Both the position numbers and the translations under genes were made by a program. From a virus, in the IMG/VR virus record IMGVR_UViG_3300049001_000101, positions 1-41,251 of that record: a DNA stretch of 41,251 nt; one strand, 5' to 3'. How positions within the stretch are numbered: position 1 is the first letter of the stretch; each line of letters starts with the position of its first letter. This document shows, piece after piece, positions 6,908 through 14,816 of the stretch. The notes below the pieces were generated by a model, which saw only the letters and a list, made by a program, of their open reading frames with translations, did no database searches and was not told the origin of the DNA.

Positions 6908-8411
6908 CACGCCTCCGCAACTCTGGCAGCACGGCGTTGACAAGCATTCGCGCTCCAAGAAACTGGACCGCGTGGTGGATGCCTACATCGGGCCGCACAA
7001 AAAGAAGTACAAAGCCGTGCGCTGGATCATGCAGCACTACGGCGCCCTGGCGCAAAAGGGAGAGACGGTCGTCAACCGCAAGCTGCAAGACGATCTGGCG
7101 GCCGGTCTGGGCATTGCGCGCTCCACCTTCACTAAAATGTGGATGATGTTCCGTGCTCCAGGCGCGTGCCCCAAGTGCGGTGGACCCAAAGTCAAGATGC
7201 TGGAAGATTTCAGCATGGAGTGCGAGAACTACCAAGAAATCGACGGCAAGATGGTGAGCTGCGGTCCTCTGCCGGCGGATTGGAACGAGCAGCGCCGCGT
7301 GGAACAAAGCGAGCTGATGAAGGGCATCATCAAGTCTCACCCTCGGTGGAACCTGCGCAAGCGCCGTAATGAAGCGAAGCGCCAGATCGCCGTGATTCGC
7401 AGGGTGCGCAAGCACGTTGCATCGCTGATCACGCGCAATGCCGGCTGGAGCGAAGCCAACAGTTACGCCGACGCCATGCCGCCAGAGTTGCGGCCGAAGA
7501 TCGAGCGCCAGGAAGATCCAGCTTTTGAAGCGCGCGTGATGGCGCAGCAGTTCGGCTCGGACCTGTTCGATCCGGAAGCGCACAAGCGGCTCGGCGTCCC
7601 CACCAACGGCTTTGACTATTCGGTGGGATGGAACTTCGATCCCAAACTTCCCTTCCTGCAAAAATGCGCGTGCCGGCTGAAGAAGTCACAACGCAGGTTC
7701 ATCTTCCAGAAGGTCTGCCCAAAATGCGAAGGCCGCGGCTTTATCAATACCGGCAAGCCCATGCCGTACACCTATCGAATGGTGTACCAGCAGATGGAGA
7801 ACCTTGGGCTGCGCAAAAAGCTGAGCCGTTGCGATCCCTGCAATGAGGTCTGGGACGGCAGCCGGCAATGCTGCCCAAAATGCGGCGACACTGGCCGCGT
7901 ACACAAGCACGCGGGGATCCTCACCGGATGGACGCAATGGAAGATAGGCGCGTTGGTGGGTTGCAGCGTGGCCACGGTGCGAGCGGCCGAGAATGCTTAC
8001 GCCAGGCTAATGATCATCCGCACCGTGAAGGGCCGCGCGTGGCGTAAGTGCGTTAGCTGCAAGATTGAATATTCCGAACGGTGCAAGTGCGGAGCCAAGG
8101 GCGGGAAAGTGGTGCGTCGTGAGCCGCACAAGATCATTTACCTGCCCGATCGGACGATGGACAGAGAGCTGTGCCAGTCCGAACGCAACCGCCTGGACGC
8201 CGCGGTGAAGAAAGCCGAGCGCATGAAGCTGCAGGAGCAGCAACTGCAACACCTGGTTGGGGCCGTGGCGCTGTCCAAGCAGGTCCTGAACGAATGGGAA
8301 GGCCAGGAGCACTACCTGGAGTCATACTGGAAAGAAATGCACCGCCGCATGGCGGTCCATGATGATCACGCGCGGCTTGTCAACGTGCTTTTCCCTCTGC
8401 AACGCGAGTGA
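6900..8411 (+). CDS. Multi-zinc-ribbon DNA-binding protein, candidate replication initiator or regulator
   Basis: A 503-residue protein; the ATG within AGGAGGCCAATGGC at 6900 is preferred over an upstream one at 6876. It contains an N-terminal helix-turn-helix-like stretch (LGIARSTFTKMW) and four or five cysteine clusters (CPKCGG, CACRLK, CPKCEGRG, CDPC with CCPKCGDTG, CVSC with CKCGAKGG), some resembling DnaJ zinc centres. A second helix-turn-helix follows (WKIGALVGCSVATVRAAENA), and the C-terminus is helical and charged. No polymerase or primase motif is visible. Its place directly before the non-coding region with iterons and a DnaA-like box makes a replication initiator plausible; a transcription regulator is the alternative. 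Confidence 0.5.
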   Translation: MANTPPQLWQHGVDKHSRSKKLDRVVDAYIGPHKKKYKAVRWIMQHYGALAQKGETVVNRKLQDDLAAGLGIARSTFTKMWMMFRAPGACPKCGGPKVKMLEDFSMECENYQEIDGKMVSCGPLPADWNEQRRVEQSELMKGIIKSHPRWNLRKRRNEAKRQIAVIRRVRKHVASLITRNAGWSEANSYADAMPPELRPKIERQEDPAFEARVMAQQFGSDLFDPEAHKRLGVPTNGFDYSVGWNFDPKLPFLQKCACRLKKSQRRFIFQKVCPKCEGRGFINTGKPMPYTYRMVYQQMENLGLRKKLSRCDPCNEVWDGSRQCCPKCGDTGRVHKHAGILTGWTQWKIGALVGCSVATVRAAENAYARLMIIRTVKGRAWRKCVSCKIEYSERCKCGAKGGKVVRREPHKIIYLPDRTMDRELCQSERNRLDAAVKKAERMKLQEQQLQHLVGAVALSKQVLNEWEGQEHYLESYWKEMHRRMAVHDDHARLVNVLFPLQRE

Positions 8412-8548
8412 TTGAATCCACCTGGTAAACAGTTGGCCGGTTCGACGAAGCCAGCGCGACGGGAGAGTTGTGTCCCCGCCGCGCTGTTCGCGTTTACGGG
8501 TATAAAGTGCTCTCGCCGGCGAGTTCCGAGTTGCGTGTTATTCGCATT

Positions 8549-8575
8549 TTAGCACTCTCGCGCTTAGAGTGCTAA
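8549..8575. promoter_or_regulatory. CIRCE operator (HrcA binding site)
   Basis: TTAGCACTC (8549-8557), a nine-base spacer (8558-8566) and GAGTGCTAA (8567-8575). Both half-sites and the spacer length match the CIRCE consensus exactly. HrcA represses groESL and dnaK operons through this element, with GroEL as co-factor for HrcA folding. Here it lies 138 bases after the 6900-8411 gene and 510 bases before the next ORF, not next to the phage chaperonins at 37967-39957. It could control a transcript into 9085, a small RNA, or simply bind HrcA. Confidence 0.85.
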
Positions 8576-8664
8576 AAGAGAAGTGGCCACTTTTCGCTTC
8601 GCCTTCGATTCTGATCATGTGAGCCAAAAATTTCCACAGGCCAGGCCGCATGACCTCTAAGTGA

Positions 8665-8749
8665 GTGTCAATAATAAGCTACAGGAATGTGTCCACAATG
8701 AGCCTGCATGCCCGCAGTTAGGTGTCAATCTGAGCGGTAACTGGTGTCA
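8665..8749. repeat. Four GTGTC iterons or IS21-type terminal repeats
   Basis: GTGTCA (8665), GTGTCC (8689), GTGTCAA (8722) and GTGTCAA (8744). The last two extend to GTGTCAATCTGAGCGG and GTGTCAACCCTAGCGG. Spacing is 24, 33 and 22 bases. This could be a replication iteron array or the multi-repeat end of an IS21-family element whose transposase is gone; none is seen nearby. Confidence 0.4.
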
Positions 8750-8836
8750 ACCCTAGCGGATACAAGCTTTTAGCTCTTTGAGGGCCTACGGCCAGAGGTT
8801 GATATAAGCAACAACCTGGATTTCCGTCACCCTCGC

Positions 8837-8845
8837 TGTGGAAAA
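8837..8845 (-). promoter_or_regulatory. DnaA-box-like site
   Basis: TGTGGAAAA, which reads TTTTCCACA on the other strand and fits TTWTNCACA. A single good box plus a partial one near 8630 is weak evidence, strengthened only by the nearby iterons and the upstream candidate initiator gene. Confidence 0.3.
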
Positions 8846-9084
8846 GTTATGCGGTGGTGACCCGACGGGCTTCGCCTGCTTATGCGAAGGGGTGCCACGA
8901 TCTTTCCCTTCCCCAAAGAGCATGGTGACCCCTTCGCGCATCCCCCAAAAGCAGAAGAGCTTTCCTTTGAAGTGTGCAAAGCAAGCTGAGGGCCAGAGCG
9001 TCGAGAGCATATGGAGCGTGGAACTGCGGGCAAAGAGGAAATGCATACAGCCCTGAAAACCGTCGCTATTAAAATTGAGGTGGG

Positions 9085-9324
9085 ATGAAAAAGGATGCGC
9101 TACTGATCTATCGCGACGGCACCGAGCGACACGTGAAGCTGCCGTTATCCCTCAGCCCTATTCCAGATCCGTTGCCCACACATATTCTGTTGTCGGCCAA
9201 GGGAGAGATTTTGGCGTACCTATTTAAAGGTTCCGACTTCGGCCTGCCGATCGATCCATCCGATTCCATCATGGCGCGCGATCCCGAGACGCCTGATGAA
9301 TGCCCGGTGTACCGGGAGGCTTAA
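9085..9324 (+). CDS. Hypothetical small protein, last early gene
   Basis: A 79-residue protein with GAGGTGGG before ATG. Mixed beta composition (LLIYRDGTERHVKLPLSLSP) with no family I can name. It is the only gene directly downstream of the CIRCE-containing region and ends just before the bidirectional terminator. Confidence 0.55.
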   Translation: MKKDALLIYRDGTERHVKLPLSLSPIPDPLPTHILLSAKGEILAYLFKGSDFGLPIDPSDSIMARDPETPDECPVYREA

Positions 9325-9343
9325 GCATCTGCGCAAAACAAAA

Positions 9344-9371
9344 AAGCCCGGAGCGTGGAAACTCCGGGCTT
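9344..9371. terminator. Bidirectional intrinsic terminator
   Basis: AAGCCCGGAG (9344-9353), an 8-base loop, and CTCCGGGCTT (9362-9371) form a perfect 10-bp stem. A T-rich run follows on the + strand, and an A-run before it (9339-9345) gives a U-tract for - strand transcripts. It sits between the convergent genes 9085-9324 (+) and 9395-9718 (-), closing both the early and the late regions. Confidence 0.85.
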
Positions 9372-9394
9372 ATTCATTTTTCAGAAAAGGCGAG

Positions 9395-9718
9395 CTAGGC
9401 TTTTACTGGCGCGGCTGGCGCGGCCGTCTGGCTCACGGTGCGATGAAACAGGTGCTGCAGAAAATGCGCAATGGCATATCCTGCGTGATAAGCCACCGGC
9501 TCAAGGCTTTCGGCCAGCTTGATCTCTCCGGCATATTGCGGCGCCAGAGCGGTTGCGATCTGCGCGGCTGTATCCACCGCGGCTGCTGTGCCCTGGGCAG
9601 CGGCGCTGGTGTCGTCGGCGCCGGAAAGAGGTTTAAGCAGGCCATCGGCGATAGCGCCTGCGATGGCTACTTTTCCAAGAGTGCTGGAGGCTTGAACTCC
9701 AACGGGTGATGTGGACAT
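9395..9718 (-). CDS. Small alanine-rich protein at the end of the late operon
   Basis: A 107-residue protein with a good GGAG site. It is alanine- and glycine-rich with weakly hydrophobic helices (GKVAIAGAIADGLLKPL, AYHAGYAIAHFLQHLFH). It is the last late gene, next to lysis functions; a membrane-active or virion-associated role is possible but not shown. Confidence 0.5.
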   Translation of the reverse strand: MSTSPVGVQASSTLGKVAIAGAIADGLLKPLSGADDTSAAAQGTAAAVDTAAQIATALAPQYAGEIKLAESLEPVAYHAGYAIAHFLQHLFHRTVSQTAAPAAPVKA

Positions 9719-9761
9719 TTGTGTTTCTCCTTTTTTTTGGTTTTGAGCGAAGGGCTAAAAG

Positions 9762-9845
9762 CTAAAGAGCTGTCGTGAGCGCGATCAGCGCGAGAAACGC
9801 TGTTGCGGCGACGAACCCGAAAAGCGCGTGTGTGATGGTCCTCAT
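9762..9845 (-). CDS. Tiny single-helix membrane peptide
   Basis: A 27-residue ORF whose ATG overlaps the endolysin stop (ATGA at 9845-9842). After MRTITH it is one hydrophobic helix (ALFGFVAATAFLALIALTTAL). Its size and position directly after the endolysin suggest a lysis accessory peptide or a minimal holin. Confidence 0.35.
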   Translation of the reverse strand: MRTITHALFGFVAATAFLALIALTTAL

Positions 9846-10348
9846 GCGGCTTGCGCTGCCGCCGCCGCAACTGGCGCAGGCCGCCACCGCGCGTAGATAT
9901 CAATAACTTTCTGTGCGCGTTTGGGATCCGTGCTCCAACTCTTGCTCACTTCTCGGACGAACGTTATGCCATCGTGAGCGGCGAGCGCGGCGGCATAGTG
10001 TTCAAAGCCTTTCTCCGGAGCAAGACGGCGCAACGTGGCCATGCGATCGGCAAAGCAATCTGACCAGTCCGGATACTTCACCCACTCAGCCGAAACGCGG
10101 ACCCATTGCCCGTGCAGGAATTCTTCTGTCGGCAGCGTCACGGTCCCGAAAATCGGATGCTTGTGTTGCTTCATGCCGAACAGGTTGTTATCCGCGTGCG
10201 CCAGGGTTGATTTTCCGAAGCCGCTTTCCAGCGCCGCTTCGCACGCGGAGAAGTCCGGCCAGATGCATCCACCGATCCCCGCTGCCTTGGCCGCAGAAGA
10301 AAGAAACGCGATCTGGTCCGCCGACAATGCCGGCACGATCACAGTCAT
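9842..10348 (-). CDS. Endolysin, glucosaminidase (GH73/FlgJ-like)
   Basis: A 168-residue protein. The sequence SACEAALESGFGKSTLA then HADNNLFGMK is the FlgJ-type N-acetylglucosaminidase core, with E41 the likely catalytic acid. The later WVKYPDWSDCFADRMATLRR and WSTDPKRAQKVIDIYARW are also typical. It cuts peptidoglycan at the end of infection. No signal peptide, so a holin is needed. An alanine tail (PVAAAAAQAA) ends the protein. ATG is preceded by GGAGCACACCT. Confidence 0.8.
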   Translation of the reverse strand: MTVIVPALSADQIAFLSSAAKAAGIGGCIWPDFSACEAALESGFGKSTLAHADNNLFGMKQHKHPIFGTVTLPTEEFLHGQWVRVSAEWVKYPDWSDCFADRMATLRRLAPEKGFEHYAAALAAHDGITFVREVSKSWSTDPKRAQKVIDIYARWRPAPVAAAAAQAA

Positions 10349-10382
10349 AGGTGTGCTCCTGATTGAGTTTTGTGGGGATTTC

Positions 10383-10571
10383 TTACTTAGGAAACCGGTT
10401 GACAGGTCTCTGCTTTGTGCCGCGGCAACTCGGGCACGTTATCTGTTCGGCCTCAAACGCGCGATTCACCACCGTGATTTTTCCGGTGGGACCGCACGCT
10501 TCGCACGGGACCCGGACAACTTTAGTCCCTTTTCCCGCCGATCCGTTTCGCCATCGCGCCGCAGTCTTCAC
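10383..10571 (-). CDS. DnaJ-type zinc-knuckle small protein
   Basis: A 62-residue protein with a GTG start in a GTGA overlap with the upstream gene. CEACGPTGKI and CPSCRGTKQ repeat the CxxCxGxG-like pattern of the DnaJ zinc centre, each supplying two cysteines. Function unknown; it sits within the lysis cassette. Confidence 0.45.
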   Translation of the reverse strand: MKTAARWRNGSAGKGTKVVRVPCEACGPTGKITVVNRAFEAEQITCPSCRGTKQRPVNRFPK

Positions 10572-10780
10572 CGATGCGCTTTCCAGAATTCGAATTTCAT
10601 TTTCACTTCAGGCACGCGTTGCGAGACCTCTTCATACGCCAGTTCGGACTTGATCTGCGTTTCGCCCAGAGCTTTGATAAGCGCCCGGATCTCTTTGATC
10701 GCCTTGTGCAAGAGCCACGCCAGGCCCGAGCCAACAACAGAAAGCACGGCCTCGGGAATATGTGAGAAAAAATGTTGCAC
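10568..10780 (-). CDS. Membrane protein of the lysis cassette, holin candidate
   Basis: A 70-residue protein, GTG start after GGGGGACTTCC. One hydrophobic segment (AVLSVVGSGLAWLLHKAI, residues 11-28) is followed by a charged helical tail. One membrane span and closeness to the endolysin fit a holin-like or spanin-like protein, though no family motif is visible. Confidence 0.4.
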   Translation of the reverse strand: MQHFFSHIPEAVLSVVGSGLAWLLHKAIKEIRALIKALGETQIKSELAYEEVSQRVPEVKMKFEFWKAHR

Positions 10781-10793
10781 GGAAGTCCCCCCT

Positions 10794-11051
10794 TTATTGA
10801 GCTGGTGTCGGCTGGGGGATGCCGGTCTGATCTGGTGATTGTTCTTGCTTCGGCTGTAATCCAGCCTGGCTGCCGAGTTTTATTCCGCGCTGGACCGCAC
10901 CTTCGATGAAGGTCTGGAATTTCTCTGTCGGCATCTGCAGCGCCAGCACGTGTAGCGCCTGCATGCCAACCATGCCCATCAGGCGCGGATCGGCTTTCTC
11001 AATCAGCGCGTGCAGTATTTCTTCGTTCGTGCGTGGTGATTCGGTATCCAT
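10794..11051 (-). CDS. Hypothetical small late protein
   Basis: An 85-residue protein, helical at the start (EEILHALIEKADPRLMGM) with a Q- and P-rich tail. It is placed between the internal virion genes and the lysis cassette. No family recognised. Confidence 0.45.
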   Translation of the reverse strand: MDTESPRTNEEILHALIEKADPRLMGMVGMQALHVLALQMPTEKFQTFIEGAVQRGIKLGSQAGLQPKQEQSPDQTGIPQPTPAQ

Positions 11052-11057
11052 GATCTT

Positions 11058-11807
11058 TTAGTCCAGTTTGGTGAGCCATTTGTAAGCGGCATACGCGCCG
11101 CCCGCGCCGATCGCTGAAGCTGCTCCGGTTCCAACCTTCACCGCCGCCTTGAGCGCCGCCTCTTTGAGCGCCGGATGTTTCAAAACCCATTCCGCGTAAA
11201 GCCTCGGACTCGATTTGATCAGTTGCATGGTTTCGGTTTCGCCCAGGGCTTGCGCTCCGGCTTTCACACCCTGCGCCGTCGCCGATCCGCCGGCAAGTGT
11301 GGCCAGAGTCTCAGCGCCGGTCAGTCCGACGTTTACGGCGCCCGCGGCTTCATCTTTCAAACCTTCTTTGCTGGTCCACCAGTTCTTTTCCGCTTGCATC
11401 GATCGCTGCATCTGCTCTGGACCCAGCGCTCGTCCCACGTTCACCGCTCGCTGCATCGTCTGCGTGCTGTCTTCCCCAGGCAGAGGCTTCACTTCAAAAC
11501 GGCCGTCCGGCGCGATCTTCGTATGCCCCGACGATTCAAACTGCTGAACCTCGTTCGGCAGCGCGTAAGTGATCTTGCCGTCCGGCGTGACCATCTTCTG
11601 CGCGCCAGGATGGTCAGGCGCCACGGCAAAGTTCGACTGCCGCGCCGCGTCTACCTTATCTTGCGACACGTAACCGGGCGCTCCATCGGGACCAACCATC
11701 TTTACCGCGGGCTTGAACCCGCTGGCGGTTGCCGCCTGGACCTTGTCGGCGTCGACCATGCCGGGATTGCCCTGCTGATCGAGCATGGGAACTTGAGCGT
11801 TTGTCAT
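11058..11807 (-). CDS. Virion-associated protein with three N-terminal repeats
   Basis: A 249-residue protein, ATGA overlap with the upstream gene. Residues 1-100 hold three ~33-residue repeats of the form M(L/V)..(Q/D)G..GYV..D.V.AA..S.F (MLDQQGNPGMV, MVGPDGAPGYV, MVTPDGKITYA). The C-terminus is alanine- and glycine-rich and could cross a membrane (GTGAASAIGAGGAYAAYKWL). Location after the nozzle and before lysis genes suggests an internal or ejection protein. Confidence 0.45.
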   Translation of the reverse strand: MTNAQVPMLDQQGNPGMVDADKVQAATASGFKPAVKMVGPDGAPGYVSQDKVDAARQSNFAVAPDHPGAQKMVTPDGKITYALPNEVQQFESSGHTKIAPDGRFEVKPLPGEDSTQTMQRAVNVGRALGPEQMQRSMQAEKNWWTSKEGLKDEAAGAVNVGLTGAETLATLAGGSATAQGVKAGAQALGETETMQLIKSSPRLYAEWVLKHPALKEAALKAAVKVGTGAASAIGAGGAYAAYKWLTKLD

Positions 11808-13621
11808 TGTGTTGGTGTGATCGGCTTGAAGTCAGTTTTAGGATCGAACTTTGCCGCGGCCGGCTGATTCCCCTGCAGCGCGTATCCGTATCTGCGCATC
11901 AGGAACTTGTTTGTTCCGATCCGCTCCGTAACCTGCGAATTCACGGCATTCTTCATCGCGGCCACCACGGACGTGCGCTGCGTCTGGTTTTGCGACGCGT
12001 TCATGGCGTTGAGGATGTGCATCTGCATTCCCTCAGTGCCCGTGCCGCCGCCCAGGACCTTGGCGTAATCATCGGCCGCGCCCAGTGCGGTTTGCATGTA
12101 CGCCGCAACCTCTGGATGTCCAGTGGCATAGTTCTGAGCGTCGGCAAGTTTGTTGAAGATCGGAAGTGTGTGATTCGGCAGTTTGGATCCCGCGTCCACC
12201 ACCTGGTCAAGCGTCCCGCCTTTTGCGATCAGAGAATTTGCCGATCCAAAGAACTGCACCTGAGTAGGAGATTTAGCGACACTCTCGGCCGCCATCTCGT
12301 CCGCGGGGTTGTACTTGGGATCGAGCTTCTTCGTTTCCGCGATGACATCTGTAATGTACTTCGGCGTCATGCCGCGGGTTTTCAGGTCCGCCAGCGTGAG
12401 ATCTCCGGAAGCCAGCAGAGGCGCAGCTCCCTTGGGATCGCCTTGCTTCGCCTGCTGCGAAGCGTTCTCCTTCGCCGTTACATCTTGCAGATAACGCGCG
12501 TGCGCCGAGGTGGCCTGCGCCAGCAGCCGCGACGCACGGACCTTGTCGGCCGGCGCGGTGTTTGGATCGGATAATTTGTTTTGCAGCAGCGGGATCGCCG
12601 CGGAAGATTTCTCTCCGCTCATCTCGCCCGGCTCATTCTCCATCTTGAACAGTGGATCAGCGGCCTGCTGCGCTGATTTCGCTTTGGCCTGCTCTGCCTG
12701 AAATTCGGTGACCTTCTGCTGCTGGGCCACGCGCTGCAGGATCTGCGACTGCACCATGTTGTCGAATACAAAGAAATCGTAGCCGTTGAGCTGGCCGCCT
12801 TTCTTCAGCACGTCAAGCCTGCCCTGCGCCACCTGGATCGCTGGATCTTTGTCGCCCTTGGGCAGCACCTGGCGCGCATAGTCGATCTGGTTTTGCAAGT
12901 TAGTCAGGACCGGCGCGGCCTGGTCAACCGGCACGTTCACCTTGCGCAGCTGGTCAAAAGAAAATCCGTAGCTGTTGCCCGGTCCTCCGGGCTTGTCGTC
13001 ATGCACGGGGATCACCGTGTTGTTCACCAGATCGCCGTTGGTTTTGGCGTTGACGCCGGCCATGTGCGTGTCCGTGGTCTGCCCCTGGACGATCGGCACC
13101 GCGAACAGCGGATTGATGTGCAGCACGTTGGTGTAGAGATCGTAAAGGCTCTTTTGGTTATCGATGACCAGCTTCTGATGCTCTGCCGGCGCGTTCATCT
13201 TATTGATTTCAGTCTGCGCAATGGTCGCGTTGGTGAGCGCCTGCAGGTGCGTGATGTTGGCGGCTGCCGAGGTGTTCTCTCTTGCATTGGCTTGCTGCTT
13301 GAGCGCCATGTCCTGCCGTTGCGCTTTGAGCTGCTGGATTTCCTGGACTCCGCCTTTTTCTCCTCCGGTTGCAGCCGATGTGGCGAACGCGTCCATGCCT
13401 TCAAAAAGCGATTGCATGATGTTGCGCAGGCCCGCGTGCGGACCTGTGGGCATCGCCGGCGCAGATGTTTGCGGCGCAGGCTGTGCGGGCGGTGGAGCAG
13501 TATTCTGCGCAGGCGAGGGCGCCTGCGGTCCACTAGTCTGAACGGGTTGCGCCTGTGCGGAAGAATCCGGCTGCGCGTCCGCGAGTCCGCTGATCGCTGA
13601 TGTGATTTCGTTAGGATCCAT
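11804..13621 (-). CDS. Large internal virion or structural protein
   Basis: A 605-residue protein with a Pro/Ala/Gln-rich N-terminal linker (30-62), then long helical and coiled-coil regions (about 90-150, 290-330), and an alpha-helical C-terminal half. The N-terminus contains SAISGLADAQPD (8-19), nearly identical to SAISGLADAKPD in the small late protein at 34496-34693. A GCAGGCGAGGGCGCC-type palindrome (13509-13533) is embedded in frame as PQAPSPAQ. Position between nozzle and lysis genes matches the internal core proteins of podoviruses. No lysozyme motif seen. Confidence 0.5.
   Translation of the reverse strand: MDPNEITSAISGLADAQPDSSAQAQPVQTSGPQAPSPAQNTAPPPAQPAPQTSAPAMPTGPHAGLRNIMQSLFEGMDAFATSAATGGEKGGVQEIQQLKAQRQDMALKQQANARENTSAAANITHLQALTNATIAQTEINKMNAPAEHQKLVIDNQKSLYDLYTNVLHINPLFAVPIVQGQTTDTHMAGVNAKTNGDLVNNTVIPVHDDKPGGPGNSYGFSFDQLRKVNVPVDQAAPVLTNLQNQIDYARQVLPKGDKDPAIQVAQGRLDVLKKGGQLNGYDFFVFDNMVQSQILQRVAQQQKVTEFQAEQAKAKSAQQAADPLFKMENEPGEMSGEKSSAAIPLLQNKLSDPNTAPADKVRASRLLAQATSAHARYLQDVTAKENASQQAKQGDPKGAAPLLASGDLTLADLKTRGMTPKYITDVIAETKKLDPKYNPADEMAAESVAKSPTQVQFFGSANSLIAKGGTLDQVVDAGSKLPNHTLPIFNKLADAQNYATGHPEVAAYMQTALGAADDYAKVLGGGTGTEGMQMHILNAMNASQNQTQRTSVVAAMKNAVNSQVTERIGTNKFLMRRYGYALQGNQPAAAKFDPKTDFKPITPTQ
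13509..13533. repeat. Palindromic repeat (GCAGGCGAGGGCGCCTGC type), in frame in a gene
   Basis: GCAGGCGAGGGCGCCTGC followed by GGTCCAC. Other copies lie at 14322-14346 and, reversed, at 25883-25907. Here it is translated within the linker of the 605-residue protein. Confidence 0.65.
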
Positions 13622-14310
13622 TAGTCATACCATCCTGTGCTGTCACCGCCCACGCCAATGCCGGACGGTGAGTTAGGATTTGAACCGCCGCCGCCTCCGG
13701 CGCCCACCCCCGCGAACATCGGCACCGCGGCGCTGGCCAGCCCGGCCACGCCTTTGATGATCCCAAAAGTGTTTTGCCAGTCCGCCTGCTTGCTGGCCAG
13801 GTATGCCTTGGAAAGATTTGCCGTGGCATCGGCCGAGCCCACTTCCGCGTTGGCCAGGCCTTCAGGGTTTTCAGAGTTCGCCACGTTCGTCAGTCCGCTG
13901 ATCGCTTTCCAGTAATTGTCGTTTTGCAGCAGCCCGCTTTGTATATCGATATTGCTCGATTCACGCGAGCCCTCGGTTGCGCCCGCCGCGGCGATGCCGC
14001 CGTGAATCTGCGCCGCAACGCCCGATCCCAGCGTGGGACCGCCATGCGTGGCCAGATAGGTGCTGGCTGCGGTCTGCGCCGCATCGGTCTGCCGTGAAAC
14101 CGTGTCCGCCGCGCCGCTCTTCATCAGCGCCAGCGTCTTGGGATCGAAGCCGTGCGGATTGTTGAGCATGTCCGTAAGCTTCGCGTTCAGCCGGTTCAGC
14201 ATGTCCTGCTTGGCGCCGAAAGCCGTCTTAAAGGAAGCTGCCAGCGTGCTGGTCATGGCCGCCTGAATCTGCTCTGTCGCTTTAACTGTTGAATCGCCTG
14301 AGCTACACAT
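13621..14310 (-). CDS. Probable internal virion or tail-associated protein
   Basis: A 229-residue protein; the ATG at 14310 is preferred because upstream codons translate a palindromic repeat. A helical, Ala/Ser/Thr-rich body ends in a hydrophobic stretch (IIKGVAGLASAAVPMFAGVG) and a long glycine run (GAGGGGGSNPNSPSGIGVGG). The stop overlaps the next start (TAATG). A small helical protein before two larger ones resembles the gp14-gp15-gp16 order in T7-like phages; this is positional inference. Confidence 0.45.
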   Translation of the reverse strand: MCSSGDSTVKATEQIQAAMTSTLAASFKTAFGAKQDMLNRLNAKLTDMLNNPHGFDPKTLALMKSGAADTVSRQTDAAQTAASTYLATHGGPTLGSGVAAQIHGGIAAAGATEGSRESSNIDIQSGLLQNDNYWKAISGLTNVANSENPEGLANAEVGSADATANLSKAYLASKQADWQNTFGIIKGVAGLASAAVPMFAGVGAGGGGGSNPNSPSGIGVGGDSTGWYD

Positions 14311-14314
14311 TTGT

Positions 14315-14746
14315 TTAGTCCGCAGGCGAGGGCGCCTGCGCTCCACACTTCAAAATGAAAAGTTCGCGCGCGTCGGGATTGAAGCCGTGAGCCCGAGCCC
14401 ATTCAGCTACCGGGTACGCGCTTTTGGTGAGCACGTCGAGTGTGTTGATCTGATGCTCAGATGCAAAGGCTTTCAGGACCTGCAGCATCATTTCCATCGC
14501 CGCTTCGCGCGTCTCTTTGTCCGCGTCCGGATTAAAGCCGAGATACCCAATGCGCTGCACCAGGTAAGACGGCACAAAGAGCACCGGAATGCCGTCACTC
14601 TCGATCACGAAGTAAGTCGTCGTCGGGTTCTCTTCTTTGGTCGCGGCCTTGATGTCGCCGCCGTCGATCAGTCGGTTTGAGGCCGTCCAACGCGCAAAAC
14701 TTTCAGCATCGCTCTCTTCAGCGAATCGAAACTTCATCTCTGCCAT
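14315..14746 (-). CDS. GNAT-like acetyltransferase-fold phage protein
   Basis: A 143-residue protein starting at 14746; codons upstream come from repeat DNA. FRFAEESDAESFARWTASNR, the central YFVIESDGIPVLFVPSYL, and the final AYPVAEWARAHGFNPDARELFIL follow the GNAT layout (N-terminal helix, central strands, C-terminal helix with a GF turn). The AcCoA loop is not clearly recognisable, so activity is uncertain. Similar GNAT-like proteins occur among virion gene clusters of podoviruses. The last residues are repeat-encoded. Confidence 0.5.
   Translation of the reverse strand: MAEMKFRFAEESDAESFARWTASNRLIDGGDIKAATKEENPTTTYFVIESDGIPVLFVPSYLVQRIGYLGFNPDADKETREAAMEMMLQVLKAFASEHQINTLDVLTKSAYPVAEWARAHGFNPDARELFILKCGAQAPSPAD
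14322..14346. repeat. Palindromic repeat (GCAGGCGAGGGCGCCTGC type)
   Basis: The second copy, with CGCTCCAC following. It provides the last codons of the 14315-14746 gene (QAPSPAD). Confidence 0.65.
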
Positions 14747-14747
14747 C

Positions 14748-14815
14748 TTTACGTCCTCTGCGTCCTTTGCGGTAAATCCCCTGCTTCCATGCAATGGCCG
14801 CAAGCGCTTGCGGCC
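14748..14815. repeat. Solo CACCGCAAAGG-type arm plus a GGCCGCAAGCGCTTGCGGCC palindrome
   Basis: TCCTTTGCGGTAAAT (to about 14778) is a single arm of the inverted-repeat element described at 15273. GGCCGCAAGCGCTTGCGGCC (14796-14815) is a perfect 20-bp palindrome with shorter relatives at 25952-25965 and 29739-29752. Both lie in the 70-base gap between two late genes. Confidence 0.6.
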
Positions 14816-14816
14816 G

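Larger units (their letters stand above)
8412..9084. other. 673-bp non-coding control region
   Basis: No convincing gene. It contains a perfect CIRCE operator (8549-8575), four GTGTC-type iterons (8665-8749), a DnaA-box-like TGTGGAAAA (8837-8845), and a partial one, TTTCCACAG, near 8630. ORFs over 8786-9056 on both strands are low-complexity shadows. It follows the candidate initiator gene, so it may combine an origin with an early regulatory region. Confidence 0.45.

Noticed and set aside
10035-10838. 267-codon + strand ORF over the endolysin and membrane gene
   Set aside because: The - strand endolysin has recognisable motifs and good start sites; this frame does not.
11729-12574. 281-codon + strand ORF
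   Set aside because: Antisense to the 605-residue virion protein; Arg/Leu/His-rich composition indicates a shadow.
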